Shown here in pieces: positions 17,746-26,250 of a stretch of 64,000 nucleotides of DNA. The stretch lies in contig NZ_BMYF01000019.1 of NCBI RefSeq assembly GCF_014652135.1, forward strand, positions 1 through 64,000, given 5' to 3'. The position numbers were made by a program, and so were the translations under genes. Within the stretch, counting starts at the first letter, position 1. The number at the start of each line of letters is the position of its first letter. Source of the stretch: Mongoliitalea lutea (GTDB lineage: Bacteria; Bacteroidota; Bacteroidia; Cytophagales; Cyclobacteriaceae). Under the pieces are notes generated by a model. The model saw nothing but the letters and a program-made list of their open reading frames with translations, was not told the DNA's origin and ran no database searches.

Positions 17746-20175
17746 TTAATCCAATCTACTTCTCTCTTCTGAACTCCCGGAACGATTGGCAATTCTGAAA
17801 TTTTCTCCTTGAGCAAACTTATAACGAAGCGTGAAGCGAACTCCTTGGGTATTTCTGTATTGTCTGAACTGCGTATCAATGTTATCAAATTGAACATTTG
17901 CTCGGATAATCTGAGAGGCAAATAGGTCTGTCCCATTGACAGTTAAGCTCAATTTTTCTTTCATAAAGTTCTTGGAAATACCTGCATCCACCCAAGCAAA
18001 ACCTTTGATAGTGGCCTGTCCATATTGCGCCGGACTGATATACATCCCCACTATCTCAGCTTTGAATCCCGCTGGCAATGTGAGGTTATGTTGGGTTCTG
18101 AAGGTAAGTGATGTCTGTGCTACATCCAGTAATGCATCACCAATCATGGACTTCCATCGGGAATTAGTCACCTGCAGCATGTGATTAGAATTCCACCATT
18201 TGGCTATTTCCACAGGAATCATAGTCCGGAAATTGAAATTCTGTGACTTATCCAAGTTGCTAGTAAAGGTCGTAGTCGTACGGGTTTCTTCGTCTTGCAA
18301 GAAGATTTGTTGGAATACATCATTGGTCAAGGAATACGAAAGGGTAAACTGATACGCATTTTTGATTACATGATTCATTTCCAAGTTATGGGCAAATTGA
18401 GGTCGAAGGTTAGGATTTCCCTGCTCGGTAGTCAATGGATCAATGTAAAATACAAATGGATTTAACAAACGGTAATTGGGCCGCGCAATCCTTCTGTTAG
18501 CATTGTATATGATTTGATAATCTTTGCTGATGGCCTGCTGCACAGATATGCTAGGGAATAAACTCAGGTAATTTTGATTATCCACTCGATCTAATGTCAA
18601 GGAAGTACCTGTAATATCCGAATACTCAGCTCTCAGACCCGCATTGAACGAAACTTTTTCAGAGAATTTACTTCTATAATTTGAGTAAGCTGCCAATACA
18701 TTTTCTTCATAGATAAACTGATTGCTATTGGGGTCAGGCGTAAAAGGCTCTTCCTCTACCGCTTTAGCCAAGTCTAGATTATTATCTGACTTTACCCAGC
18801 TTCCTTTGACACCGGTTTCCAATACTCTACCTTTTCCAAATGGTTTGGTAAAATCAACTTTGGCTGTAAAAATCCGATAATCCATATCATTTAAGGTGCT
18901 GATAAAGTCTCTGGAAACATTCACTGGTTCATTGATCCAATTGAAGTTACTCAGCAATCCTTCTGAATTGGAGCGCATCCGCGTAAAGTCAATATCAGAG
19001 GTAATTTTAGTGCCGAGGGAATCCAATATCCCTACATAATGTAAGTTTCCAAATAGCCGTCTATTTTGTGAGTTCTCATCATTTTCTGAGCGGATAAAAA
19101 ACATATTCTCCGAACCTGGATTATCAATTGCAGTCACTGAGTTACCAAAATTGCTCCCATTGTTTTGCGAAGCTTGTACACTGGCACCTATGCTATGCTT
19201 ATCATTGATCTGATAATCTGAGCCGCCTGTGAAGAAGTAGCTTTTGTTGCGCATGGTAATCAAACTCTCTTGATCAAATCTGGAGACTCCTTGGTCTAAT
19301 TGAAAGTTACGGGTAATGTTGAGTTCGTTGACAAAATTGAATTGAGAATGGTTGAAACTGGCTGTATTGGTCCACTTTCCTTTTTTCACATTGAGAGAAA
19401 CTCCAGCATTGGGGCTATAGAGGCCATTGTACATACCGCCTACATTGACGTTGCCAAACATCCCGTCAATGTTATTCTTTTTCAGACGAATATTGATGAC
19501 GCCGGCTGTACCTTCCGCATCGAATCGTGCAGAAGGATTATTGATGATTTCTATACTTTTAATATTATCGGCCGGCATGGAGCGTAAAAAATTTGCAAGA
19601 TCCGTAGAAGACATGTAGGTCGGTCTGTCATTGATCATCACAGTTACGCCCGGTCTCCCATTCAAATTGATAGTATTGTTTTCATCGATATAGACACCTG
19701 GGGAGCGACCGATGACATCTAGAGCCGTATTTCCTTCGGCCAAAACCGTTCCTTCTACATTTACAGTGGTTTTATCTGCTTCTACGATGATTTCAGGCCT
19801 ACTGGCTTTTACCGTGACCTCTTGAAGGTTGCCCATTTCTTCCGAAACCCGAATCGCATCAAATGACTTAGTCGTTCCAGGTGCAAGGTCAAAAGGCTCT
19901 GACTTGAAGGTTTGATAGCCTATGGAAGAAATTACCAAAAGCATTTTCCCTGCATGAATAGACTCTATTTCAAAGGAGCCATCTTCTTGAGTCACATCAC
20001 CTGTAAGTAGGTTTCCTGTTGCAAACTCTACGAGAGCAACGTTGGCAAATGGAACACTCTGGCCTTTTTCGTCCACTACTTTACCCGAAATGGTAGAAAG
20101 CTCTGTAGCAGCAAGATTGCTCAACCCCAAAAAAAAGAAGAGCAGGGAAGCAAAAATTGATTGGAAAGTATTCAT
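17746..20175 (-). CDS. TonB-dependent-receptor-like outer membrane beta-barrel protein
   Basis: An 809-residue protein: signal peptide (to about 23), a carboxypeptidase regulatory-like domain (about 27-112, ISGKVVDEKGQSVPFANVAL), a plug domain (about 120-235, with GVTVMINDRPTYMSSTDLAN and SIEIINNPSARFDAEGTAG) and a large C-terminal barrel of the outer-membrane beta-barrel family 3 type, ending TLRYKF plus a 20-residue tail. It may import a siderophore, peptide or metal; no SusD partner is next to it, so a glycan role is unlikely. A direct repeat AAATGTGTAC occurs twice upstream (20289 and 20312). Confidence 0.9.
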   Translation of the reverse strand: MNTFQSIFASLLFFFLGLSNLAATELSTISGKVVDEKGQSVPFANVALVEFATGNLLTGDVTQEDGSFEIESIHAGKMLLVISSIGYQTFKSEPFDLAPGTTKSFDAIRVSEEMGNLQEVTVKASRPEIIVEADKTTVNVEGTVLAEGNTALDVIGRSPGVYIDENNTINLNGRPGVTVMINDRPTYMSSTDLANFLRSMPADNIKSIEIINNPSARFDAEGTAGVINIRLKKNNIDGMFGNVNVGGMYNGLYSPNAGVSLNVKKGKWTNTASFNHSQFNFVNELNITRNFQLDQGVSRFDQESLITMRNKSYFFTGGSDYQINDKHSIGASVQASQNNGSNFGNSVTAIDNPGSENMFFIRSENDENSQNRRLFGNLHYVGILDSLGTKITSDIDFTRMRSNSEGLLSNFNWINEPVNVSRDFISTLNDMDYRIFTAKVDFTKPFGKGRVLETGVKGSWVKSDNNLDLAKAVEEEPFTPDPNSNQFIYEENVLAAYSNYRSKFSEKVSFNAGLRAEYSDITGTSLTLDRVDNQNYLSLFPSISVQQAISKDYQIIYNANRRIARPNYRLLNPFVFYIDPLTTEQGNPNLRPQFAHNLEMNHVIKNAYQFTLSYSLTNDVFQQIFLQDEETRTTTTFTSNLDKSQNFNFRTMIPVEIAKWWNSNHMLQVTNSRWKSMIGDALLDVAQTSLTFRTQHNLTLPAGFKAEIVGMYISPAQYGQATIKGFAWVDAGISKNFMKEKLSLTVNGTDLFASQIIRANVQFDNIDTQFRQYRNTQGVRFTLRYKFAQGENFRIANRSGSSEERSRLD

Positions 20176-20288
20176 AATCGTGTTGGTTTAGATTGTTATC
20201 ATGTACCAACAGCAGTGAAAATTGGATGCCAATTCAAAAAAACACCTCATACGGGCTTTAAAAGCTATTTTTCATTAAAACGCATCTT

Positions 20289-20321
20289 AAATGTGTACAC
20301 TATCGAACAAAAAATGTGTAC
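20289..20321 (-). promoter_or_regulatory. Direct repeat, possible regulator site upstream of receptor gene
   Basis: AAATGTGTAC occurs at 20289-20298 and again at 20312-20321, 23 bp start to start, about two helical turns. It lies 115-145 bp upstream of the receptor ATG and 17 bp from the SOD terminator. The spacing resembles tandem sites for dimeric regulators such as LytTR-type proteins. Confidence 0.35.
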
Positions 20322-20333
20322 GCTAGGAGTACA

Positions 20334-20366
20334 AAAAAAGCCTTGAGATTTCTCCCAAGGCTTCTT
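20334..20366 (-). terminator. Terminator of superoxide dismutase gene
   Basis: AAGCCTTG (20339-20346) pairs with CAAGGCTT (20356-20363), the inner GAG/CTC extending the stem. On the minus strand it is followed by seven T residues, 18 bp past the sod stop. Confidence 0.88.
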
Positions 20367-20383
20367 AACTATTTCTAACTGGA

Positions 20384-20986
20384 TTATTTCGCAGCAGCGT
20401 ATCTTTTGCTCACTTCTTCCCAATTAACCACATTCCAGAAAGCACCTACATAGTCAGGTCTTCTGTTTTGGTAGTTTAAGTAGTATGCATGCTCCCATAC
20501 ATCCAAACCAAGGATTGGTGTACCTTTCACGTCAGCTACATCCATCAATGGGTTATCTTGGTTAGGAGTAGAACTTACCACCAATTCACCGTTAGCGACA
20601 GACAACCAAGCCCAGCCGGAGCCGAATCTTGTAGCAGCAGCCTTATTGAATTCTTCTTTGAATGCATCAAAAGAGCCAAATTTTGCATCAATTGCAGCAG
20701 CCAAATCACCCGTAGGAGCGCCACCACCGTTTGGAGAAAGGATTTCCCAGAAAAGTGTGTGGTTGTAGTGCCCACCGCCGTTGTTTCTAACTGCAGCGTT
20801 TGCACCTGCGTTTACCATCAATTCTTCCAATGACTTGCTTTCCATATCAGTACCGGCAATTGCATTGTTCAAATTAGTTACGTAAGCATTATGGTGCTTA
20901 CCATGGTGGATTTCCATTGTTTTTGCATCGATATGCGGCTCTAGCGCATTAAAGTCGTACGGTAATTTTGGAAGTTCAAATGCCAT
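20384..20986 (-). CDS. sodA: Superoxide dismutase, Mn/Fe family (Mn-type residues)
   Basis: A 200-residue cytosolic enzyme dismutating superoxide. Ligands are visible: the His of [12 protein letters not shown], the His of [11 protein letters not shown], and the Asp and His of [18 protein letters not shown]. The second-sphere Gln in NQDNPLMD and the Gly before His in GGGH point to the Mn-preferring branch; cambialistic use is possible. Full family length, no signal peptide, monocistronic, with a strong terminator after it. Confidence 0.97.
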   Translation of the reverse strand: MAFELPKLPYDFNALEPHIDAKTMEIHHGKHHNAYVTNLNNAIAGTDMESKSLEELMVNAGANAAVRNNGGGHYNHTLFWEILSPNGGGAPTGDLAAAIDAKFGSFDAFKEEFNKAAATRFGSGWAWLSVANGELVVSSTPNQDNPLMDVADVKGTPILGLDVWEHAYYLNYQNRRPDYVGAFWNVVNWEEVSKRYAAAK

Positions 20987-21193
20987 AAATTATTATTGTT
21001 TAGGTTAAAACGTTATTGATTGGCTTATTAAAAGCCACATCTTACCAACTTCACAAGCTTTTAAAAAGTTCGATTTCCATCAAAAAAGAAAAGACTTTCT
21101 CCAGTGCACTACAAAAAGATTTGAAAAAGCCCGGGGTCCCATAACAATCCTATGAACCATTTTTATTTTATTGCGTGTTGTTAAAGCATTATG

Positions 21194-21271
21194 AAACTTT
21201 AGGGGTGCCTATAAGGCTGAGATCAAACCCTTTGAACCTGATACGGGTCATACCGGCGAAGGAAAAAGTTT
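21194..21271 (+). ncRNA. TPP riboswitch (thi box)
   Basis: All conserved blocks are seen: P1 AAACTTT (21194-21200) with AAAGTTT (21265-21271), GGGGTGCC, GGCTGAGATCAAACCC, then ACCTGATACGGGTCATACC and GCGAAGGA. The aptamer binds thiamine diphosphate. It precedes thiM by 87 nt. The expression platform is not obvious: no classical terminator stem with T-run follows, so control of translation initiation is more likely. Confidence 0.97.
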
Positions 21272-21357
21272 ATTTCTAGGACAAGTGCAACTTGTAGTTT
21301 AGACTTTTGGCTTCCCCTTCTGTTTCTTCCCAGTAATTAACTTTTAAAGAAAAAATC

Positions 21358-22149
21358 ATGCAACACATTAGTGCCTTAATCGCCAATTTAAAAACCCAAT
21401 CTCCCCTTGTTCAAAGTATTACCAACTACGTGGTCATGAACAATACGGCCAATGCGCTTTTAGCTGCCGGTGCTTCCCCAATTATGGCTCATGCTCATTC
21501 CGAAGTGAAGGACATGGTATCCATAGTAGGTGCATTGGTTATCAATATCGGAACATTGGATGAATATTGGTCTGATAGCATGTTGCATGCTGCAGCGCAT
21601 GCCCATGCTACTCAAAAGCCTTGGGTACTCGACCCCGTTGGCGCTGGTGCTACACCCTACAGAAATGGGCTATTGACCAAGTTACTTGCTTATAAGCCCA
21701 GTGTCATCCGAGGAAATGCTTCCGAAATCATGTCTTTGGCGAGTGTGAATATCAAAAGCAAAGGAGTAGACAGCACCAACTCCTCTGATGAGGCTTTGGA
21801 TGCTGGTATTCAACTATCCAAGCAGACGGGGGCAGTAGTAGTGATTTCAGGTCAAGTGGACTATATTATTGATGGAGAAAGAGTGGCACAAGTCAAAAAT
21901 GGAAATCCATTGATGGCCAAAGTAACAGGAATGGGCTGTACAGCTTCAGCAATTACTGGAGCGATGATCGCAATAGAAAAAGATTACTTTTTGGCAAGTA
22001 CTGCTGCCATGGTTCTCATGGGAATAGCGGGTGATATCGCCTCAGAAAAGGCGGAGGGACCTGGCACACTTCAGCTTTATTTTTATGATGCCTTACATAA
22101 CTTAACTGCCGAAGTGATTGAAGAGCGAATGATTGTAGCATATCCATGA
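21358..22149 (+). CDS. thiM: Hydroxyethylthiazole kinase
   Basis: A 263-residue ribokinase-like enzyme that phosphorylates 5-(2-hydroxyethyl)-4-methylthiazole, a salvage step. Seen are QSITNYVVMNNTANALLAAG, SPIMAHAHSEV, DPVGAGATPYR, RGNASEIMSLA and the nucleotide/catalytic motif VTGMGCTASAITGAMIA (the Cys is the family's catalytic residue). First gene of the riboswitch operon; the stop overlaps thiE ATG by 4 nt. Confidence 0.97.
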   Translation: MQHISALIANLKTQSPLVQSITNYVVMNNTANALLAAGASPIMAHAHSEVKDMVSIVGALVINIGTLDEYWSDSMLHAAAHAHATQKPWVLDPVGAGATPYRNGLLTKLLAYKPSVIRGNASEIMSLASVNIKSKGVDSTNSSDEALDAGIQLSKQTGAVVVISGQVDYIIDGERVAQVKNGNPLMAKVTGMGCTASAITGAMIAIEKDYFLASTAAMVLMGIAGDIASEKAEGPGTLQLYFYDALHNLTAEVIEERMIVAYP

Positions 22150-22799
22150 ATATAATCCAGTTTCCATACAGACTCTATTTGGTTACAGACGAAGCGCTCT
22201 GCTTGGGAAGAGATTTTTATTGGGTAGTAGAAGAGGCCTTGAAGGGTGGGGTAGATATCGTCCAAATCCGGGAAAAATCTCTTCCTTTCACCGAATTCGT
22301 AACAAAAGCTGAAAAATTGAAGACTATTTGTGACAAGTATCGTGTCCCATTAATCGTTAATGACTCCGTGGAAGTAGCAAAATTAGTGGATGCACATGGG
22401 CTACATGTAGGTCAAGAAGACGCCAATCTGGGGCATGCTCAGGAAGTCATTGGCCCAAACAAAATTTTAGGACTTTCTTTAGAGCGCATGGAGGATTTGG
22501 GAAAGCCATCTAGCGAGAAAGCTTGGTATTATGGCATCAGTCCCATTTATGCTACTCCTACCAAATCAGACACCAAAACCGAATGGGGCTTGCATGGATT
22601 GGCTCAGGTACGGAAAGCAACCACAAAACCATTGGTAGCCATTGGTAGGGTATCCTTGGAAAATGCAGCTAGTATCATCAGCCATGGAGCCGATAGCTTG
22701 GCAGTGGTATCGGGAATCTGCAGTGCCCCAAGTCCTGCGCATGCTGCAGAGGCCTATCGGAAAAAAATCGAAGAAGGATTAAAAGAGCAATTATGGTAA
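22146..22799 (+). CDS. thiE: Thiamine phosphate synthase
   Basis: A 217-residue TIM-barrel enzyme joining HMP-diphosphate and thiazole phosphate to thiamine monophosphate. Motifs: RLYLVTDEAL, GVDIVQIREKSL, PLIVNDSVEVAKLVDAHGLH, VGQEDA, YYGISPIYATPTKSDT (the PIFxTxTK phosphate loop) and AIGRVSLENAASIISHGAD. Overlaps thiM by 4 nt and thiD by 7 nt. Confidence 0.97.
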   Translation: MNIIQFPYRLYLVTDEALCLGRDFYWVVEEALKGGVDIVQIREKSLPFTEFVTKAEKLKTICDKYRVPLIVNDSVEVAKLVDAHGLHVGQEDANLGHAQEVIGPNKILGLSLERMEDLGKPSSEKAWYYGISPIYATPTKSDTKTEWGLHGLAQVRKATTKPLVAIGRVSLENAASIISHGADSLAVVSGICSAPSPAHAAEAYRKKIEEGLKEQLW

Positions 22800-23623
22800 A
22801 AAAATACATACCCGTTCTCAGCATTGCAGGTTCGGACAGTGGTGGTGGGGCAGGCATTCAGGCGGACCTCAAGACTTTTGCTGCTCTGGGTTGCTATGGC
22901 ATGACAGTCATCACAGCTACTACCGCACAAAATACTCAAGGTGTAAGGGATATATTTCCTATTCCAGCAGCTCATATTGAAGCACAATTGATGGCCATAT
23001 TGGAAGATATTCCACCGAAAGCCATTAAAATAGGCATGGTGAATCAACCGGAGGTGGTGGAGGTACTTGCCAAAACCTTGAAAAGATATCCCCATATCCC
23101 CATAGTTTTCGATCCGGTCATGGTAGCTACCTCGGGCGATCGACTGATCGCTGATGGCACAGTATCCCTTTTGAAAGAACAGCTATTCCCTTTGGCTACT
23201 ATGATTACGCCTAACCTAGATGAAGCCGCTGTTCTCACGGGTTACCAGGTGGACTCTGTGGAAAAAATGCATCAGGCCGGCAAGGATATTTTAGCCATGC
23301 AATGTAAAGCAGTCTTGATCAAAGGGGGGCATCTATTTACGCCGACGATCTACGATATCCTTTTTCAACAATACAAATCCAAGCAAAGCTATGAAAGCCC
23401 GTATATCCCAACCAAAAACTTGCACGGTACAGGTTGTACCCTATCCTCTGCCATAGCAGCAGAACTAGCAAAAGGATACACACTAAAAAAGGCGGTTGAA
23501 AAAGCAAGAATTTACGTACATGGAGCAATTGAATCCGGAAAAGACATTCAAACAGGCCAAGGAAACGGTCCATTAAATCATTTTTATAACCCAGAAAATC
23601 AGATTATCCATGAAGTGGAGTGA
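22793..23623 (+). CDS. thiD: Hydroxymethylpyrimidine/phosphomethylpyrimidine kinase
   Basis: A 276-residue ribokinase-fold enzyme phosphorylating HMP and HMP-P. Motifs: VLSIAGSDSGGGAGIQADLK, TAQNTQGV, DPVMVATSGDRL, TPNLDEAAVLTG and HGTGCTLSSAIAAELA at the anion hole. It overlaps thiE by 7 nt and tenA by 14 nt, the tightest junctions in the operon. Confidence 0.97.
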   Translation: MVKKYIPVLSIAGSDSGGGAGIQADLKTFAALGCYGMTVITATTAQNTQGVRDIFPIPAAHIEAQLMAILEDIPPKAIKIGMVNQPEVVEVLAKTLKRYPHIPIVFDPVMVATSGDRLIADGTVSLLKEQLFPLATMITPNLDEAAVLTGYQVDSVEKMHQAGKDILAMQCKAVLIKGGHLFTPTIYDILFQQYKSKQSYESPYIPTKNLHGTGCTLSSAIAAELAKGYTLKKAVEKARIYVHGAIESGKDIQTGQGNGPLNHFYNPENQIIHEVE

Positions 23624-24266
23624 ACAAGCTTGGGAGAGAATCACACCTCTCTTCAATAAAATAGTGGAAATGCCATTCAATCAAGAATTACTGAATGGAA
23701 CGCTTCCCGTAGAAAAGTTTAAGTTTTACATGGCACAAGATGCCTATTACTTGGGAGAATTTGGGAGAGCTTTGAGCACTATTTCCGGCAGGATGGAAAA
23801 GATGGAGCATATCTTGGACTTTTCTCAATTTGCGGCAGGTGCTATCGTGGTAGAAAGAGCTTTGCATGAAAGTTATTTCAAAACGCTTGGGATTCCTGAC
23901 AGCATTAATCCCAGCCCAAGTTGCTTGCTCTATACGAATTACTTGCTAAAAGAAGCAAAATATGCAGATGTAGCAGTGGCTGTGGCAGCAGTCCTTCCTT
24001 GTTTTTGGATCTACAAAAAAGTTGGGGACCATATTTATCAGCAACAAGCTGAGGTAAAAAATAACCCATACAAAAATTGGATTGATACGTATGCAGGTGA
24101 AGAATTTGCAGAATCCGTACACAAAGCTCTTACCATCAGCGATGAGTTAGCTTCAGAGGCAAGTGCCAAAACCCAAGAAGCTATGTTCCACGCTTTCGAA
24201 ATGGCTAGCCGGCTGGAATGGATGTTTTGGGATAGTGCTTATCGCTTAGAGGAATGGCCGGTTTAA
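23610..24266 (+). CDS. tenA: Thiaminase II / aminopyrimidine aminohydrolase
   Basis: A 218-residue all-helical TenA protein that hydrolyses the amino group of aminopyrimidine degradation products to yield HMP, completing the salvage route. Seen are FYMAQDAYYLGEFGRALS, the catalytic Cys in AAVLPCFWIYKKVG (about 127-140), and YAGEEFAESV with the conserved Glu. It overlaps thiD by 14 nt. No thiC or thiG is in the operon, so this cluster is a salvage set. Confidence 0.96.
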   Translation: MKWSEQAWERITPLFNKIVEMPFNQELLNGTLPVEKFKFYMAQDAYYLGEFGRALSTISGRMEKMEHILDFSQFAAGAIVVERALHESYFKTLGIPDSINPSPSCLLYTNYLLKEAKYADVAVAVAAVLPCFWIYKKVGDHIYQQQAEVKNNPYKNWIDTYAGEEFAESVHKALTISDELASEASAKTQEAMFHAFEMASRLEWMFWDSAYRLEEWPV

Positions 24267-24290
24267 CCGGCTTTCCTTCTATTTTTTAGA
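24255..24290 (+). terminator. Probable terminator after tenA
   Basis: GCCGGTT (24257-24263) and AACCGGC (24265-24271) form a compact GC-rich stem that includes the tenA stop; ATTTTTT follows after about 10 nt. The delayed T-run makes it moderate. Confidence 0.55.
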
Positions 24291-24311
24291 ATTATCAAAA
24301 AGTAAAACCGC

Positions 24312-24755
24312 CTATTTCCGTAGGTTTTTGAAAAAAGCATCTAGGAGTGCTTTGGACTCTTCTGCCAATACCCCTGATTTTATCTTGGTTTTGGGATGCA
24401 AAATAGACTTTTCTAGTTGGGAATAACCTCTCTTCGGGTCTGAGGCTGCAAAGTTAACTTCTCCTATCTGAGACCAAAAAAGTGCTCCTCCACACATTAC
24501 GCAAGGTTCTAAGGTTACAAATAACCTGCACTCATTTAGGTATTTTGCTCCTAAAGCATTGGAAGCTGATGTGATGGCCAACACTTCCGCATGGGCTGTG
24601 ACGTCTGTGAGTTTTTCAGTTTGATTATAGGCTCTTGCGATGATTTTATTTCTGCAAACAATAACAGCTCCCACAGGAACCTCTCCCTCTTCAAACGCTA
24701 TTTTGGCTTGCTTGAGGGCTTCATTCATATAAAATTCATCACTTTGATATTCCAT
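24312..24755 (-). CDS. tadA: tRNA(Arg) adenosine-34 deaminase (nucleoside deaminase family)
   Basis: A 147-residue zinc deaminase converting A34 to inosine in tRNA-Arg(ACG). Zn ligands and the proton shuttle are in THAEVLAI (HAE) and LEPCVMCGGALFWSQI (PCxxC). The start at 24755 gives MEYQSDEFYMNEAL, which aligns with the family; an upstream ATG at 24788 would place the first 11 codons inside the terminator of the neighbouring gene and is rejected. Guanine deaminase relatives share the motifs, so function is likely but not certain. Confidence 0.9.
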   Translation of the reverse strand: MEYQSDEFYMNEALKQAKIAFEEGEVPVGAVIVCRNKIIARAYNQTEKLTDVTAHAEVLAITSASNALGAKYLNECRLFVTLEPCVMCGGALFWSQIGEVNFAASDPKRGYSQLEKSILHPKTKIKSGVLAEESKALLDAFFKNLRK

Positions 24756-24766
24756 AGGTACAAAGT

Positions 24767-24798
24767 AAAAAGGCACATTTGAAATCATGTGCCTTTTT
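24767..24798 (-). terminator. Terminator of PiT-like permease gene
   Basis: AAAAAGGCACAT (24767-24778) and ATGTGCCTTTTT (24787-24798) form a perfect 12-bp stem with an 8-nt loop; minus-strand U-tract. It ends 10 nt past the permease stop. Confidence 0.88.
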
Positions 24799-24808
24799 GA
24801 AAGATTTT

Positions 24809-25942
24809 TTAGAAGCCAAATAGCTGGATAAATTCTTTTCGGACCCCTTCATTGATTATTAACGTCAAAATCAAGGAGACCAATAAGCCGAGTGTCGCTT
24901 TGATGATATCTTTTCTTGCCAAGGTATAGGCTCTATAGATTCTCGCCTTTCGCTTCTTCAACTTGGAAGATTTAGCATAGGCTATAGCCAACTCACGCCC
25001 ACCCAATAATCCAATAAATACCCAAGTGGTACTCATAGGGATATTACTCGCCATTTTGAAGTAGAAAAGGATAATAGCGTACACAAAATCTACCAAGGTA
25101 GCCGCACGTACATCCGTTACTCGTGTTTTTTCATTGACAATAGACTGTATTCTGTCTCCTTTCAGGTAAAACAAAAATCCTAAGCCTATAAAGATGAATC
25201 CTGTGTAACCCAAGAACTCATAAATATTCAATTGTCTAGGTAAAAATACTGCAATATTAGCGGCATCCTGCATGATCCACACAGACCACAAAATACCAGA
25301 AGTAAACCACTGAACAATATACCAGTATGGTTTTGCTTCACCTTTTAAAAAGCTTTTAACAAAACGCTCAACCATGAACCATACAAAAATCGCAATCACA
25401 AATGCCAAAAGGTAACCCAAAAAGCTTTTTTTCATCACATCTATGATCGTGCCACCTTTGTAAGTAAATACATTCAAAAGCAAGAATGTAGTTGATACTG
25501 GCATACGCATCCGCGTCATTACCAATAGAACAATTGGTGCAGCTAATTGAAGGAAGACAAAACTTTCTGGTGCTTTGTCGAGACCAGGTACTTGTAGACG
25601 CTGATAAGAAACATCTCCATCGAATACTATCCAGCTATAAGTCACGGTCGCAACGAAGATCAAGCCCATAAATAGCCATAACCAATACCACTTACGTTGT
25701 TGATTGGATGCTATAAAGGTCCCGATAGTCTGAATACTATCGTTGGCAATGGCTGAATAAGCAGCTAATGCGAAGCCAAACCACATCGCTATGTATGTGT
25801 TTTGAGTTATAATCCCTGCAAAGGAAACTAGGATACATATGACTATCAGGAAAGTTTTTTCCTGCTTAGTAAAGTCAAAAAGTGCATAAGACACCTTAGA
25901 CAAGGCATCTTGATTGATGTTTTGGTCGATTTTCTTGGCCAT
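24809..25942 (-). CDS. Divergent PiT-like inorganic phosphate permease
   Basis: A 377-residue inner membrane protein with about 10 hydrophobic helices. Two inverted-repeat signatures typical of the PHO4/PiT family are recognisable though altered: AIANDSIQTIGTFIASN in the first half with RMPVSTTFLLLN, and QDAANIAVFLPRQL with IPMSTTWVFIGLLGGRE in the second half. The canonical GANDVANA is degenerate. It lies back to back with a Na/Pi cotransporter gene 308 bp away, which supports phosphate or another oxyanion as substrate; the substrate remains an inference. Confidence 0.72.
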   Translation of the reverse strand: MAKKIDQNINQDALSKVSYALFDFTKQEKTFLIVICILVSFAGIITQNTYIAMWFGFALAAYSAIANDSIQTIGTFIASNQQRKWYWLWLFMGLIFVATVTYSWIVFDGDVSYQRLQVPGLDKAPESFVFLQLAAPIVLLVMTRMRMPVSTTFLLLNVFTYKGGTIIDVMKKSFLGYLLAFVIAIFVWFMVERFVKSFLKGEAKPYWYIVQWFTSGILWSVWIMQDAANIAVFLPRQLNIYEFLGYTGFIFIGLGFLFYLKGDRIQSIVNEKTRVTDVRAATLVDFVYAIILFYFKMASNIPMSTTWVFIGLLGGRELAIAYAKSSKLKKRKARIYRAYTLARKDIIKATLGLLVSLILTLIINEGVRKEFIQLFGF

Positions 25943-26250
25943 TCGAAAGCTAGAGAAGGTACACTTCGCTGCAAAGTTAACGAAGATTATTTGGTAGCCA
26001 TATTAATTTATTGTTAAGTGATGGATTAATCTAATTCTACGCTAATTAGATCCAAACCTAGGTCAATCATCACTAATTCTTCTAAAAGAAAGATAATGAG
26101 GCTATTTGAGTAGGATTTAGGCCGAAGTTAGCGTATGACCTCAGGAATGTTAACAATATCTTCATATGGAAAAGGCCTACTGTTACAGCTGCAAGCGTTT
26201 ATTTTGCGTTGAAATTAGCAAACACTGAGGCTTTTGAGTCTCCCATTGAC
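25943..26250. other. Divergent intergenic region between two phosphate-type transporters
   Basis: 308 bp between the PiT-like gene (minus) and the Na/Pi cotransporter (plus), so both promoters must lie here. TTATTTTG at 26202-26209 is close to the TAnnTTTG -7 element and would put the plus-strand start point near 26215. No clear inverted repeat resembling a Pho box was found by eye. Confidence 0.4.

Noticed and set aside
24756..24788. N-terminal extension of tadA
   Set aside because: The 11 extra codons lie inside the 12-bp stem of the neighbouring terminator and do not align with deaminases.
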